A stretch of 9,055 nt of DNA from an uncultured Lachnospiraceae bacterium (GTDB lineage Bacteria; Bacillota; Clostridia; Lachnospirales; Lachnospiraceae): positions 1 through 9,055 of the forward strand of contig CAKRJM010000083.1 of assembly GCA_934351765.1 (NCBI GenBank). Reading direction: 5' to 3'. Made by a program: the position numbers and the translations under genes. Below the pieces are notes generated by a model. It saw only the letters and a program-made list of their open reading frames with translations. It was not told the DNA's origin and made no database searches. Position 1 is the first letter of the stretch; each line of letters begins with the position of its first letter. Positions 1 through 6,180 of the stretch are shown here, in pieces.

Positions 1-59
1 ACTGTGCAGTCAATGTGATCGACTGAAAAACGAAAAAATAAGAAAATGTATGGAATTTT

Positions 60-91
60 GAAAAGAAGATGGGTTTTCCCATCTTCTTTTC
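60..91. terminator. Bidirectional intrinsic terminator after the nuclease operon
   Basis: A perfect 14-bp inverted repeat, GAAAAGAAGATGGG / CCCATCTTCTTTTC, is separated by a TTTT loop. The outer part of each 3' arm is T-rich (TTCTTTTC), so the hairpin can end transcripts arriving from either side. It lies about 40 nt beyond the stop codon of the minus-strand nuclease, which it most likely terminates. It could also end an unseen plus-strand gene entering from the left edge. Confidence 0.8.
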
Positions 92-133
92 CCGTATCAC
101 GAAAGATTTTTATACAGGATAGTTCTGCACAGT

Positions 134-1144
134 TCATGGTTTGCAGCGTCCGCATGGCGTGTAATTTTCCAGGATCAGAGCCTCTCTGGTACCATAGTAA
201 TCCATCCGGTTTTCCGGACTGATATCAGAGGCACTGGGGCAGGACGGCAGATGGAACTTTCTGGTGTTGGTGTTCACAACGTAAGCGGCTTCTGCGCCGA
301 CTGTCTCAGAAATGCCGGCATTTACCTGCCTGTTTTCAGAAGAACTGTCTGCTGTCGGAAGCATTGCAGCGGTCTGGCTTTCGGAAGCCTGGCCGGAATC
401 TCCGGTTTCGCTGGCTTCGCCGGTAGCGTAGTTGATAGAAACACCGGGCTGTACATTGTAGCAGAACACATAAAACAGGATTCCCTCCCCGTCATCCTCC
501 ATGGATTTTGCTTCCATGATCACGCCGTCACAGACCAGGTTTTCACCGGTGAAAACGGGCGTGACGCGGTACAGTACATGATTTCCGGTTTCTTTGATGT
601 AATCGGCAGTCATGTTTTCAAAGGGAAGCATACCATCTACGTTGAGATAGCGAGTCCCTGTAACCAGATTTTTTTCGTTGGCATTTTCACCGGAAAGCTG
701 GAAGCCGATGAGATGGCAGCGGTTATATAAAGAACCGCCGTCCACAAAATCGTAACGGATGCTGTGCCAGCCAGATGGCGTTACCTGGCTGATATCGCCT
801 CGCTTTTCCGTTGGCATGAGCTCCTTTCCCAGGCAGGCAAAGGCGGTGCCGCAGCGGCCCAGGCGGTCAAGCGCGTGATAGGCTTCAAAGGCGGTCGTTG
901 TTTCCTCAGACGGAGTGAAGGTGGGAACATTATCTGCTAAAACGGTGTACGGTTCGCCGGAGTACGCCGGAATGACCAGATCGCCGTAGCGGAGCTCCCC
1001 GCCAGAAGTATCCGCTGCTGACAGGGAAGCAGTCTGTACACTGGAATAAGAAACAGCTCCGCAGCCCGTCAATACCGTGGATACGGACAAAAAGAGAGCC
1101 AGCAGATATGCCGGCAGTCGGGAAAATCTGGGATTTATATTCAT
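134..1144 (-). CDS. Surface lipoprotein DNA/RNA non-specific endonuclease with C-terminal Ada-like Zn module
   Basis: This 336-aa protein probably cleaves nucleic acid at the cell surface. The ATG at 1144 is chosen because it gives a clean lipoprotein signal peptide (basic start, hydrophobic core, LTGC lipobox with Cys28) and has AGAGG about 9 nt upstream. A longer reading from 1273 adds 43 residues that overlap the preceding gene and bury the signal. Residues ~90-240 match the non-specific endonuclease family (beta-beta-alpha-metal fold). The catalytic motif is YNRCHLIG with His144, a variant of the usual DRGH, followed by Asn-rich GENANEKN (154-159, likely metal ligand) and RYLN. A Ser/Thr/Glu-rich linker (~242-287) leads to a C-terminal module starting YVVNTNTRKFH, with His298, Cys302, Cys331 and Cys334 as likely zinc ligands. 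The start overlaps the stop of the preceding gene as ATGA, indicating translational coupling. The family is clear; substrate preference and role (nutrient DNA scavenging, DNA uptake or defence) are inference. Confidence 0.85.
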   Translation of the reverse strand: MNINPRFSRLPAYLLALFLSVSTVLTGCGAVSYSSVQTASLSAADTSGGELRYGDLVIPAYSGEPYTVLADNVPTFTPSEETTTAFEAYHALDRLGRCGTAFACLGKELMPTEKRGDISQVTPSGWHSIRYDFVDGGSLYNRCHLIGFQLSGENANEKNLVTGTRYLNVDGMLPFENMTADYIKETGNHVLYRVTPVFTGENLVCDGVIMEAKSMEDDGEGILFYVFCYNVQPGVSINYATGEASETGDSGQASESQTAAMLPTADSSSENRQVNAGISETVGAEAAYVVNTNTRKFHLPSCPSASDISPENRMDYYGTREALILENYTPCGRCKP

Positions 1145-1629
1145 TTTTTGTAAACCTCTTCTGTGATCCTTTCGTGGGAAAAGCCGGGAAACTCCGTTAC
1201 TGCCGTCAGTCGCCATCCATGTCCGGCGAGCGGGATCCGAAAGGTCAGATCGGATGGATAATGGCGGTTCCACCGATATAGGATCAGGGCCTCCGCCTGT
1301 GATTCCAGCGGGAGAACATCGTCTGTTTCCACAAAGCAGAAGTCTCCGTCTCCTGCCTGTGACAGATAGGAGTCATCCGCATGAAAACGAACAGGTAAGG
1401 CAGTAGAAGCTGTACCGGAAGAAGCCGTAGCTGCAGAATCGGAGGCCTCCATAGTGAAATCCGTACCAGCCTGATCTTTTTCAAACTGCTTCATGGAATA
1501 GGAACTCAGAAACAGGTCTTTTCCGGCGCAGACAGTCCGAAGACGGTCCCGCAGTGCCCGGTCCATGCTCTGGCGGCGGTGGTTGAATGCCATACCGAGA
1601 GCGTCATCCACACATACAAGTAAGATCAT
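1141..1629 (-). CDS. Conserved protein of unknown function, 162 aa
   Basis: I cannot assign a function. The N-terminus MILLVCVDDALGMAFNHRRQS is distinctive (CVDD, then FNHRRQS.DR.LRDR) and looks like a conserved core. A Ser/Ala/Thr-rich low-complexity stretch at ~60-78 probably links two halves. The second half carries FCFVETDD and ILYRWNRHYPSD. There is no signal peptide or membrane segment, so it is predicted to be cytoplasmic. From memory, similar clostridial proteins are sometimes labelled ribonuclease Z, but I see no HxHxDH metallo-beta-lactamase motif and do not support that name. The start has an AAGGGAG-type ribosome binding site. The gene lies 19 nt after the 85-aa gene and overlaps the nuclease start by 4 nt, so the three are co-transcribed. 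The link to the nuclease is context only. Confidence 0.75.
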   Translation of the reverse strand: MILLVCVDDALGMAFNHRRQSMDRALRDRLRTVCAGKDLFLSSYSMKQFEKDQAGTDFTMEASDSAATASSGTASTALPVRFHADDSYLSQAGDGDFCFVETDDVLPLESQAEALILYRWNRHYPSDLTFRIPLAGHGWRLTAVTEFPGFSHERITEEVYKK

Positions 1630-1648
1630 AAAGGGCTCCCTTCCGTGC

Positions 1649-1906
1649 CTAACCGGGAATCGCCATATCCGGCCAGGTTAAGATCAGTTCGGACAGTTCC
1701 GTATCATAATCGCCGAGAATGTCCTCGCTTCGTCCCGCACATTTGACATTGGTATCAACCCCCCGGACTCCCTCATCCTCAAACTCCCAGATGTGATAGC
1801 GCAGTCCGCGGAACTGGAAATCCAGGCTTCCGCAGCCATCCTCCTCCGTATATTGAAACTGAATTTTTTTTACAGTCAGCGCGTGCTGAATCTTTGAAAG
1901 CCGCAT
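1649..1906 (-). CDS. Small conserved protein of unknown function, 85 aa
   Basis: This is the first gene of the minus-strand operon. It is predicted to be cytoplasmic, with no signal or transmembrane segment. Visible features are a basic N-terminus (MRLSKIQHALTVKKIQFQY), an acidic EEDGCGSLDF segment, the motif GLRYHIWEFED and a CAGRSEDILGDY segment. I recall similar small proteins in Lachnospiraceae as uncharacterised, sometimes called kinase, but no kinase motif is present. The start is well supported by AGGAGGA (complement of 1915-1921) about 8 nt upstream of the ATG. It is expressed from the promoter at 1956-1984 and precedes the 162-aa gene by 19 nt. Its function is not known. Confidence 0.75.
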   Translation of the reverse strand: MRLSKIQHALTVKKIQFQYTEEDGCGSLDFQFRGLRYHIWEFEDEGVRGVDTNVKCAGRSEDILGDYDTELSELILTWPDMAIPG

Positions 1907-1955
1907 GATGCTATTCCTCCTGTCACAGGGCAGAACGCCCCGGAATTCTTCCTAG

Positions 1956-1984
1956 ATAATAACATAAACAGGAGGGGAAAGCAA
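1956..1984 (-). promoter_or_regulatory. SigA-type promoter of the minus-strand nuclease operon
   Basis: Reading the minus strand, TTGCTT (complement of 1979-1984) is followed after exactly 17 nt by TATTAT (complement of 1956-1961). The -10 box matches five of six consensus bases; the -35 keeps only TTG. The predicted start near 1949 gives a short leader of about 40 nt before the 85-aa gene. It lies back to back with the MATE promoter at 2032-2060. Confidence 0.5.
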
Positions 1985-2031
1985 TGACAGGGGCCGTTCC
2001 GGTCTGTGAAAATACTTCATCCAGAAAACTA

Positions 2032-2060
2032 TTGAACATTCTATTTGAAGCGGTTAGAAT
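2032..2060 (+). promoter_or_regulatory. Promoter of the MATE efflux gene
   Basis: TTGAAC (2032-2037), a 17-nt spacer and TAGAAT (2055-2060) form a plausible SigA promoter. Transcription would start near 2067, leaving a leader of about 105 nt before the ATG at 2172. I found no terminator or recognised riboswitch in that leader. Confidence 0.5.
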
Positions 2061-2171
2061 AGGAAAGTATTTGATTTGTCTGTTAGATATATGGAAACGG
2101 CAGGACGGAGAAGAGGAAAATGGCCCTGTCGGAAACCGATGATTGGATTTGAGACAGTAAGGAGAATTTGT

Positions 2172-3575
2172 ATGACAGAGAAAGAAGGAAAGGAACGGGC
2201 CAATGATTTTACCCAGGGAAGCATTGTCGGAAAAATGCTGAGATTCATGATTCCGATCCTGGGCGCCTTGGTTCTCCAGGCCATGTACGGAGCGGTGGAT
2301 ATCCTGGTAGTAGGCTGGTTTGGCACTACGGCAGGAATCTCCGGCGTTTCGACAGGAAGCAACATCATCAATCTGGTTGTCTTTGTGGTGACGGGACTTT
2401 CGATGGGAGTGACGGTGCTGATCGGTCGGTATATCGGAGAAAAGAAAGAAAATCGGATCGGAAAAGTCATTGGCGGGGCGGTCTGCTTTTTTGCGGTACT
2501 GTCAGTGGTGATCGCGGTCTGCATGCTGGTATTTGCAAAACCGTTGGCAAGACTCATGCAGGCACCGGAAGAGGCACTGGATCTGACCGTGTCCTATGTG
2601 CGGATCTGTGGAGGCGGCGTGTTCTTCATTGTGGCATATAATGTGATCAGCAGTATCTTCCGCGGGATGGGAAATTCCAGACTTCCGCTGATCTTCGTGG
2701 CCATAGCCTGTGCGGTGAATATTGTCGGTGATCTGTTCTTTGTTGCGGTCCTCAACATGAATGTGGCCGGCGCGGCGCTGGCGACCGTCATGGCGCAGGC
2801 GGTCAGCGTGATTCTGTCCCTGGTGATCATCCGAAAGGAAAAGCTGCCGTTTACCATGAAACGCTCCGATGTGCAGTTTAATCCGGAGATCGGGAACTTT
2901 GTCCGCGTAGGCATTCCTATCGCCTTTCAGGAGCTGCTGACCCAGATTTCGTTTCTGGCACTCTGCGCGTTTATCACTCGTCTGGGGCTGGAGGCTTCCT
3001 CCGGCTACGGCGTGGCCAATAAAATCGTAAGCTTTATCATGCTTGTCCCCAGTGCCCTCATGCAGTCCATGTCTTCCTTTGTGGCTCAGAACGTGGGTGC
3101 GGGAAAAGAAAGACGGGCGGTCCGCACTATGGTCACCGGCATGGTGATCGGCGCATCGGTCGGTGTGATGATCACACTGATCGCATATTTTCGGGGAGAT
3201 CTGCTTTCCCGGATTTTTGCATCGGACGCCGGTGTGGTAGAGCGGTCGGCCCAGTATCTGAAGGGCTTCAGTGTGGAAGCCATTGTAACCTGTATCCTGT
3301 TCAGCTTCATCGGCTACTATAACGGGCACGGACAGACTCTGTTTGTCATGATACAGGGAATTGCCCAGACCTTTTTAGTCCGGCTCCCTGTGTCCTGGTA
3401 TATGAGTATCCAGCCGGAGGCGAGCCTGACGGCCATCGGACTTGCAGCACCTGCTGCGACCGTGTTTGGCATCCTGCTCAATCTGGTATTCTTTCTGTAC
3501 TGCCGGAGGAGATTTCGGAAAGCAGAAAGGCAAGAGGTTCAGTCACAGCTGAAGACAGATAAAAAATGCAGATAA
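2172..3575 (+). CDS. MATE family multidrug/cation efflux transporter
   Basis: This 467-aa polytopic membrane protein is of the MATE class (two MatE repeats, about 12 helices), which exports cationic compounds using a Na+ or H+ gradient. The ATG at 2172 is chosen because AAGGAG sits 7 nt upstream. An in-frame TTG at 2076 would add a basic tail atypical of the family and lacks a comparable site. Family hallmarks are DFTQGSI (12-18) before helix 1, MYGAVDILVVGWFG (38-51) and GLSMGVTVLIGRYIGE in the first half, FRGMGNSRLPLIF near the middle, and the second-half counterparts GYGVANKI and FVAQNVGAGKERRA. Length is normal for the family. Substrate cannot be predicted. The C-terminus is basic and ends inside a GATAAAAATGCA tandem repeat. 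It has its own promoter and is divergent from the nuclease operon; no regulator gene adjoins it. Confidence 0.92.
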   Translation: MTEKEGKERANDFTQGSIVGKMLRFMIPILGALVLQAMYGAVDILVVGWFGTTAGISGVSTGSNIINLVVFVVTGLSMGVTVLIGRYIGEKKENRIGKVIGGAVCFFAVLSVVIAVCMLVFAKPLARLMQAPEEALDLTVSYVRICGGGVFFIVAYNVISSIFRGMGNSRLPLIFVAIACAVNIVGDLFFVAVLNMNVAGAALATVMAQAVSVILSLVIIRKEKLPFTMKRSDVQFNPEIGNFVRVGIPIAFQELLTQISFLALCAFITRLGLEASSGYGVANKIVSFIMLVPSALMQSMSSFVAQNVGAGKERRAVRTMVTGMVIGASVGVMITLIAYFRGDLLSRIFASDAGVVERSAQYLKGFSVEAIVTCILFSFIGYYNGHGQTLFVMIQGIAQTFLVRLPVSWYMSIQPEASLTAIGLAAPAATVFGILLNLVFFLYCRRRFRKAERQEVQSQLKTDKKCR

Positions 3576-3594
3576 AAATGCAGATAAAAATGCA
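3558..3594 (+). repeat. Short tandem repeat (12-nt unit, three copies) at the MATE stop codon
   Basis: Three consecutive copies of GATAAAAATGCA occur at 3558-3570 (with one extra A, so 13 nt), 3571-3582 and 3583-3594. A fourth partial copy, GATAAAAAAT, occurs at 3608-3617. The extra A in the first copy puts the MATE stop codon (3573-3575) inside the second copy. With one A fewer the frame would continue as DKNADKNADKNALSFHR and stop at 3610-3612. Confidence 0.85.
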
Positions 3595-3621
3595 TTGTCG
3601 TTTCACAGATAAAAAATTTCA

Positions 3622-3647
3622 CTGCCGGGGTTGACATTCCCCGGCAG
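3622..3647. promoter_or_regulatory. 9-bp perfect inverted repeat enclosing the -35 box
   Basis: CTGCCGGGG (3622-3630) and CCCCGGCAG (3639-3647) flank an 8-nt loop, TTGACATT, whose first six bases are the -35 hexamer of the T-box operon promoter. It could be an operator for a dimeric repressor. Alternatively, as RNA, it could be a GC-rich hairpin slowing readthrough from the MATE gene. It has no T-tract after it, so it is not a standard terminator. Confidence 0.65.
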
Positions 3648-3659
3648 ACTGATTATAAT
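3631..3659 (+). promoter_or_regulatory. Consensus SigA promoter of the T-box/ABC transporter operon
   Basis: TTGACA (3631-3636) and TATAAT (3654-3659) match the consensus at all twelve positions with an ideal 17-nt spacer. The predicted transcription start is near 3666, immediately ahead of the T-box stem I, so the untranslated leader is about 490 nt. A promoter this strong suggests that control is exerted mainly by premature termination in the leader. Confidence 0.85.
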
Positions 3660-3665
3660 CAAGGA

Positions 3666-3967
3666 AAACCAGACAGCGAAACCTATGACGGAGAGAAGTA
3701 GCCGGTACAGCGAACTTTCAGCGAGTCCCCAGCGGTGGGAGGGGGACAGGGAGCGGCAGGTGAATGGACTTCGGAGGGCGGACCGAACGGAAGCGGAGGC
3801 GGAATGCAGAGCCGGGAGCTTTTCAGTAGGGACCGACGGGTACCCACCCGTTATCCATCGGGACACGTATAGATGGTACGTGAAAAGCGAGAGGACGTTT
3901 AACGTCAATTTGGGTGGTATCGCAGAAGCAGCAGCTTTTGTCCCAGTGTGGGACAGAGGCTTTTTTT
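3666..3967 (+). promoter_or_regulatory. T-box riboswitch leader with tryptophan (UGG) specifier
   Basis: This tRNA-sensing leader turns on transcription when uncharged tRNA accumulates. Stem I features in order: the S-turn AGAAGTA (3694-3700); helix GCCG/CGGC (3701-3704 with 3754-3757); the AG bulge AGCGA (3720-3724); distal stem GTCCCC/GGGGAC (3725-3730 with 3742-3747) capped by a GGTG-containing loop (3734-3737); and the specifier loop GTGAA-TGG-ACTTC with TGG at 3765-3767. A stem III-like hairpin ACGGGT/ACCCGT (3836-3841 with 3846-3851) precedes the T-box TGGGTGGTATCGC (3911-3923). The antiterminator pairs 3911-3914 with 3942-3945 and 3922-3929 with 3934-3941, leaving the bulge UGGUAUC (3915-3921) to bind the tRNA NCCA end; the usual bulge is UGGNACC. 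The competing terminator uses 3934-3945 in another pairing. UGG means Trp, which agrees with the TrpXYZ-type transporter downstream. Confidence 0.93.
3934..3967 (+). terminator. T-box leader intrinsic terminator
   Basis: GCTTTTGTCCCA (3934-3945) pairs with TGGGACAGAGGC (3949-3960) around a GTG loop, with two G-U wobbles, followed by seven Ts (3961-3967). Its 5' arm is the same segment used by the antiterminator, so the two folds are mutually exclusive. With charged tRNA-Trp, transcription should stop here, about 190 nt before the first gene. Confidence 0.92.
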
Positions 3968-4030
3968 ATTTCACAGGGAAGTGCCTCTTATGAAATAAAA
4001 ATATTTCACAGGGAAGTGCCTCCTGTGAAA
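3967..4030 (+). repeat. Duplicated hairpin repeat between T-box terminator and first gene
   Basis: Two 21-nt identical copies beginning TATTTCACAGGG lie at 3967-3987 and 4002-4022, 35 nt apart. Each starts a hairpin. The second is perfect: TTTCACAGG (4004-4012) pairs with CCTGTGAAA (4022-4030) around GAAGTGCCT. The first, 3967-3977 with 3987-3997, has one mismatch and one wobble around the same loop. The remaining leader to the ribosome binding site (4031-4143) holds two weaker hairpins, TTCCGGTT/AACCGGGAA (about 4053-4076) and CCGGG/CCCGG (4103-4113 region), and no T-tract. The repeats may be a dispersed palindromic element or part of leader control; which is unknown. Confidence 0.75.
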
Positions 4031-4155
4031 CAAAATCCCTGCTTCTTTCATTTTCCGGTTCCGGCAAAACCGGGAATCCATCTGCCGCCACGACTTGAAG
4101 ATCCGGGAAACCCGGGCGGGAAGATCCCCGCAGCAAAAAGATGGAGGAAACGAAT

Positions 4156-5241
4156 ATGAAAAGAATGAGCCTTGTAAAACGAGCAGCAGCAGTGGTACTG
4201 AGCGCAGCGATGGCATTGTCCATGGCAGCCTGCGGAAAGAGTGAGACAAAGGAAACCACAAAAGCAGCGGAAACGACGAAAGCAGCCGAGACCACGGAAG
4301 CAAAGACTGAAGCCGGAACAGAAAAGGCTGATGGAAGCAAGGACACCTACAAGGTAGCCATTGTAAAACAGATGGATCATGCGTCTCTGGATGAGATCGC
4401 CAACGCCATAGGAGCGGAGCTGGATGAGATCGCCAAGAAAGACGGAATCACCATTGAATATGAAATTTACTCCGGACAGGGAGAACAGACGACCTTAAAG
4501 CAGATCGGCGATCAGGCCATCAGCGATGATGTGGATGCGATCATTCCCGTTGCAACCCTGGCGGCACAGGTTATGACCTCCTGTGCAGAGGAGACAAAGA
4601 CACCGGTTGTTTATGCGGCAATCTCTGATCCTGAGGCTGCAGAGCTTACCGGAATCGATTATGTGACCGGAACCAGCGATGCGCTGAACACCGAGTTTAT
4701 TCTGGATATGATGCTGGCTCAGAATCCCGATGTGAAGAAGGTGGGGCTGTTGTATTCCCTGTCGGAAGCAAACTCCGCAAAGCCCATCGAGGAAGCAAAG
4801 GCATATCTGGATGCCAAGGGAATTTCTTACACCGAGGCAACCGGCAACACCAACGATGAAGTGATCGCTGCCGCAAGTGTTCTGGTATCCGATCAGGTGG
4901 ATGCGATCTTTACCCCTACCGATAACGTGGTAATGTCCGCAGAGCTTGCGCTTGCCGATACCTTTATTGATGCAAAGATCCCTCATTATACCGGAGCGGA
5001 TTCCTTTGTAAGAAACGGTGCATTCGCAACCTGCGGAGTCAACTACACAGATCTTGGAACAAAGACAGCAGATCTTGCTTATGAAGCCATCACAAAGGGA
5101 ATGGCAGACATGGAAGATTTTTATAAGATGGACGGAGGCATTATCACCGTCAATACTGAAACAGCGGCCGGTCTCGGAATCGACTACTCCGTATTTGACA
5201 GCATGGGACAGGTCGTAGAAGTAACTACAAGCGAAGATTAA
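4156..5241 (+). CDS. trpX: ABC transporter substrate-binding lipoprotein, tryptophan type (TrpX-like)
   Basis: This 361-aa extracellular lipoprotein captures the substrate and hands it to the membrane permease. The ATG at 4156 is chosen because GGAGG (4144-4148) is 8 nt upstream and the signal peptide then starts MKRMSLVKR; an ATG at 4141 overlaps that ribosome binding site. The lipobox is SMAAC with Cys26. A Thr/Ala/Glu/Lys tether with repeated ETTKAA (33-44) spans to about residue 62. The rest matches the ABC_sub_bind family (periplasmic-binding fold): YKVAIVKQMDHASLDEI begins lobe 1, with IYSGQGEQ, DAIIPVATLAAQ, VVYAAISDP and, in lobe 2, VGLLYSLSEANS, DAIFTPTDN and CGVNYTDLG. The protein contains no tryptophan. 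It is first in an operon under a UGG-specifier T-box, the basis for naming it TrpX-like; ligand identity (Trp or a precursor) is inferred from that leader. Confidence 0.9.
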   Translation: MKRMSLVKRAAAVVLSAAMALSMAACGKSETKETTKAAETTKAAETTEAKTEAGTEKADGSKDTYKVAIVKQMDHASLDEIANAIGAELDEIAKKDGITIEYEIYSGQGEQTTLKQIGDQAISDDVDAIIPVATLAAQVMTSCAEETKTPVVYAAISDPEAAELTGIDYVTGTSDALNTEFILDMMLAQNPDVKKVGLLYSLSEANSAKPIEEAKAYLDAKGISYTEATGNTNDEVIAAASVLVSDQVDAIFTPTDNVVMSAELALADTFIDAKIPHYTGADSFVRNGAFATCGVNYTDLGTKTADLAYEAITKGMADMEDFYKMDGGIITVNTETAAGLGIDYSVFDSMGQVVEVTTSED

Positions 5242-5262
5242 GATGATCAGAAGGGAGCTCTT

Positions 5263-6180
5263 ATGCTTTTTATCGCACAGACAGCCCTGGAGCTGGGGTT
5301 CATGTATGCCCTGATACCCATGGCGCTGTTTCTAAGCTATCGGGTACTGGATATTGCCGATCTGACCACGGACGGCGCGTTTGTTTTGGGAATGGCAGTG
5401 TCTGTTTCCATGGCGGCAAAGGGTCATCCCTTCCTGGGAATTCCTGCAGCCATGCTGGCAGGCGCCTGCGCCGGGTTTGTTACGGCATTTCTGCAGACGA
5501 GGCTGGGAGTACCTTCCATTCTTGCCGGAATCGTGACCAATACCGGATTATACACCATCAACCTGATGGCTATGGGCTGGAGCTCCAATGTAAATCTGTT
5601 AAAGCAGAGTACGGTGTTTACGATTTTTAAAACGACCGGTATCGGTGGAAGCTGGTATGAATTTATTCTGGCAGCGGTGATCGTTATCCTTATGGGCCTG
5701 CTTCTTATCTGGTTTCTGGGAACCCGGATCGGCTTATCGATCCGGGCGACCGGCGATAATCGTGACATGGTGCGTGCGTCCTCGGTGAATCCGGTCTTTA
5801 CCATAACCATCGGTCTCTGCATCGCCAATGCGCTGACCGCGTTGTCCGGAGCGATTGTCGGACAGATGCAGAAGGCGGCAGATATCAATGGCGGAACCGG
5901 AATCGTGGTGGTAGGGCTTGCCTGCCTCATCATCGGAGAGACCATTGTAGGACGCGGCTCGGTGCGGCGCGGGATCATTTCTGTATTTGTGGGCAGTGTG
6001 GTGTATCGTTTTATTTATGCGATCGTACTGAAAACCAAGATCGTTCCTATTGAGTGTCTCAAGCTGGTAACGGCGATCATCGTTGGTCTTGCCATTGCCA
6101 TGCCGACCTTAAAAAGCTATGCCGCGCTTCAGAAGCGGAAGATGAGTGCAAGACGGAGAGGAGGAAAAGGCAATGCTTAA
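5263..6180 (+). CDS. trpY: ABC transporter permease, tryptophan type (TrpY-like)
   Basis: This 305-aa integral membrane protein is of the BPD_transp_2 (branched-chain amino acid/ribose) permease family and forms the channel of the importer. About eight to nine hydrophobic segments are visible. The N-terminal segment LSYRVLDIADLTTDGAFVLG is typical of this subgroup, and GLSIRATGDNRDMVRASSVNP is the cytoplasmic loop expected to dock the ATPase. A basic tail (QKRKMSARRRGGKGNA) ends it. AAGGGAG (5251-5257) precedes the ATG by 5 nt; the gene starts 21 nt after the lipoprotein stop. Its last 8 nt overlap the start of the ATPase gene, so translation is probably coupled. It contains only three tryptophans. 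Confidence 0.92.
   Translation: MLFIAQTALELGFMYALIPMALFLSYRVLDIADLTTDGAFVLGMAVSVSMAAKGHPFLGIPAAMLAGACAGFVTAFLQTRLGVPSILAGIVTNTGLYTINLMAMGWSSNVNLLKQSTVFTIFKTTGIGGSWYEFILAAVIVILMGLLLIWFLGTRIGLSIRATGDNRDMVRASSVNPVFTITIGLCIANALTALSGAIVGQMQKAADINGGTGIVVVGLACLIIGETIVGRGSVRRGIISVFVGSVVYRFIYAIVLKTKIVPIECLKLVTAIIVGLAIAMPTLKSYAALQKRKMSARRRGGKGNA

Noticed and set aside
2..61. Open frame entering from the left edge and ending at 59-61, with CSQC near its start
   Set aside because: Only 19 codons are visible and the stop lies inside the terminator stem; too little to call a gene end.
251..730. 159-aa plus-strand frame opposite the nuclease
   Set aside because: It is antisense to a well-supported gene with a signal peptide and catalytic motif, and has no domain of its own.
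2502..3329. Long minus-strand open frame opposite the MATE gene
   Set aside because: It is a shadow of the MATE coding frame: a His/Asp/Gln-rich composition without domains and no ribosome binding site.
3631..3993. 120-aa plus-strand and overlapping minus-strand reading frames over the leader
   Set aside because: They lie across the promoter, the structured T-box RNA and its terminator; the composition is explained by the RNA.
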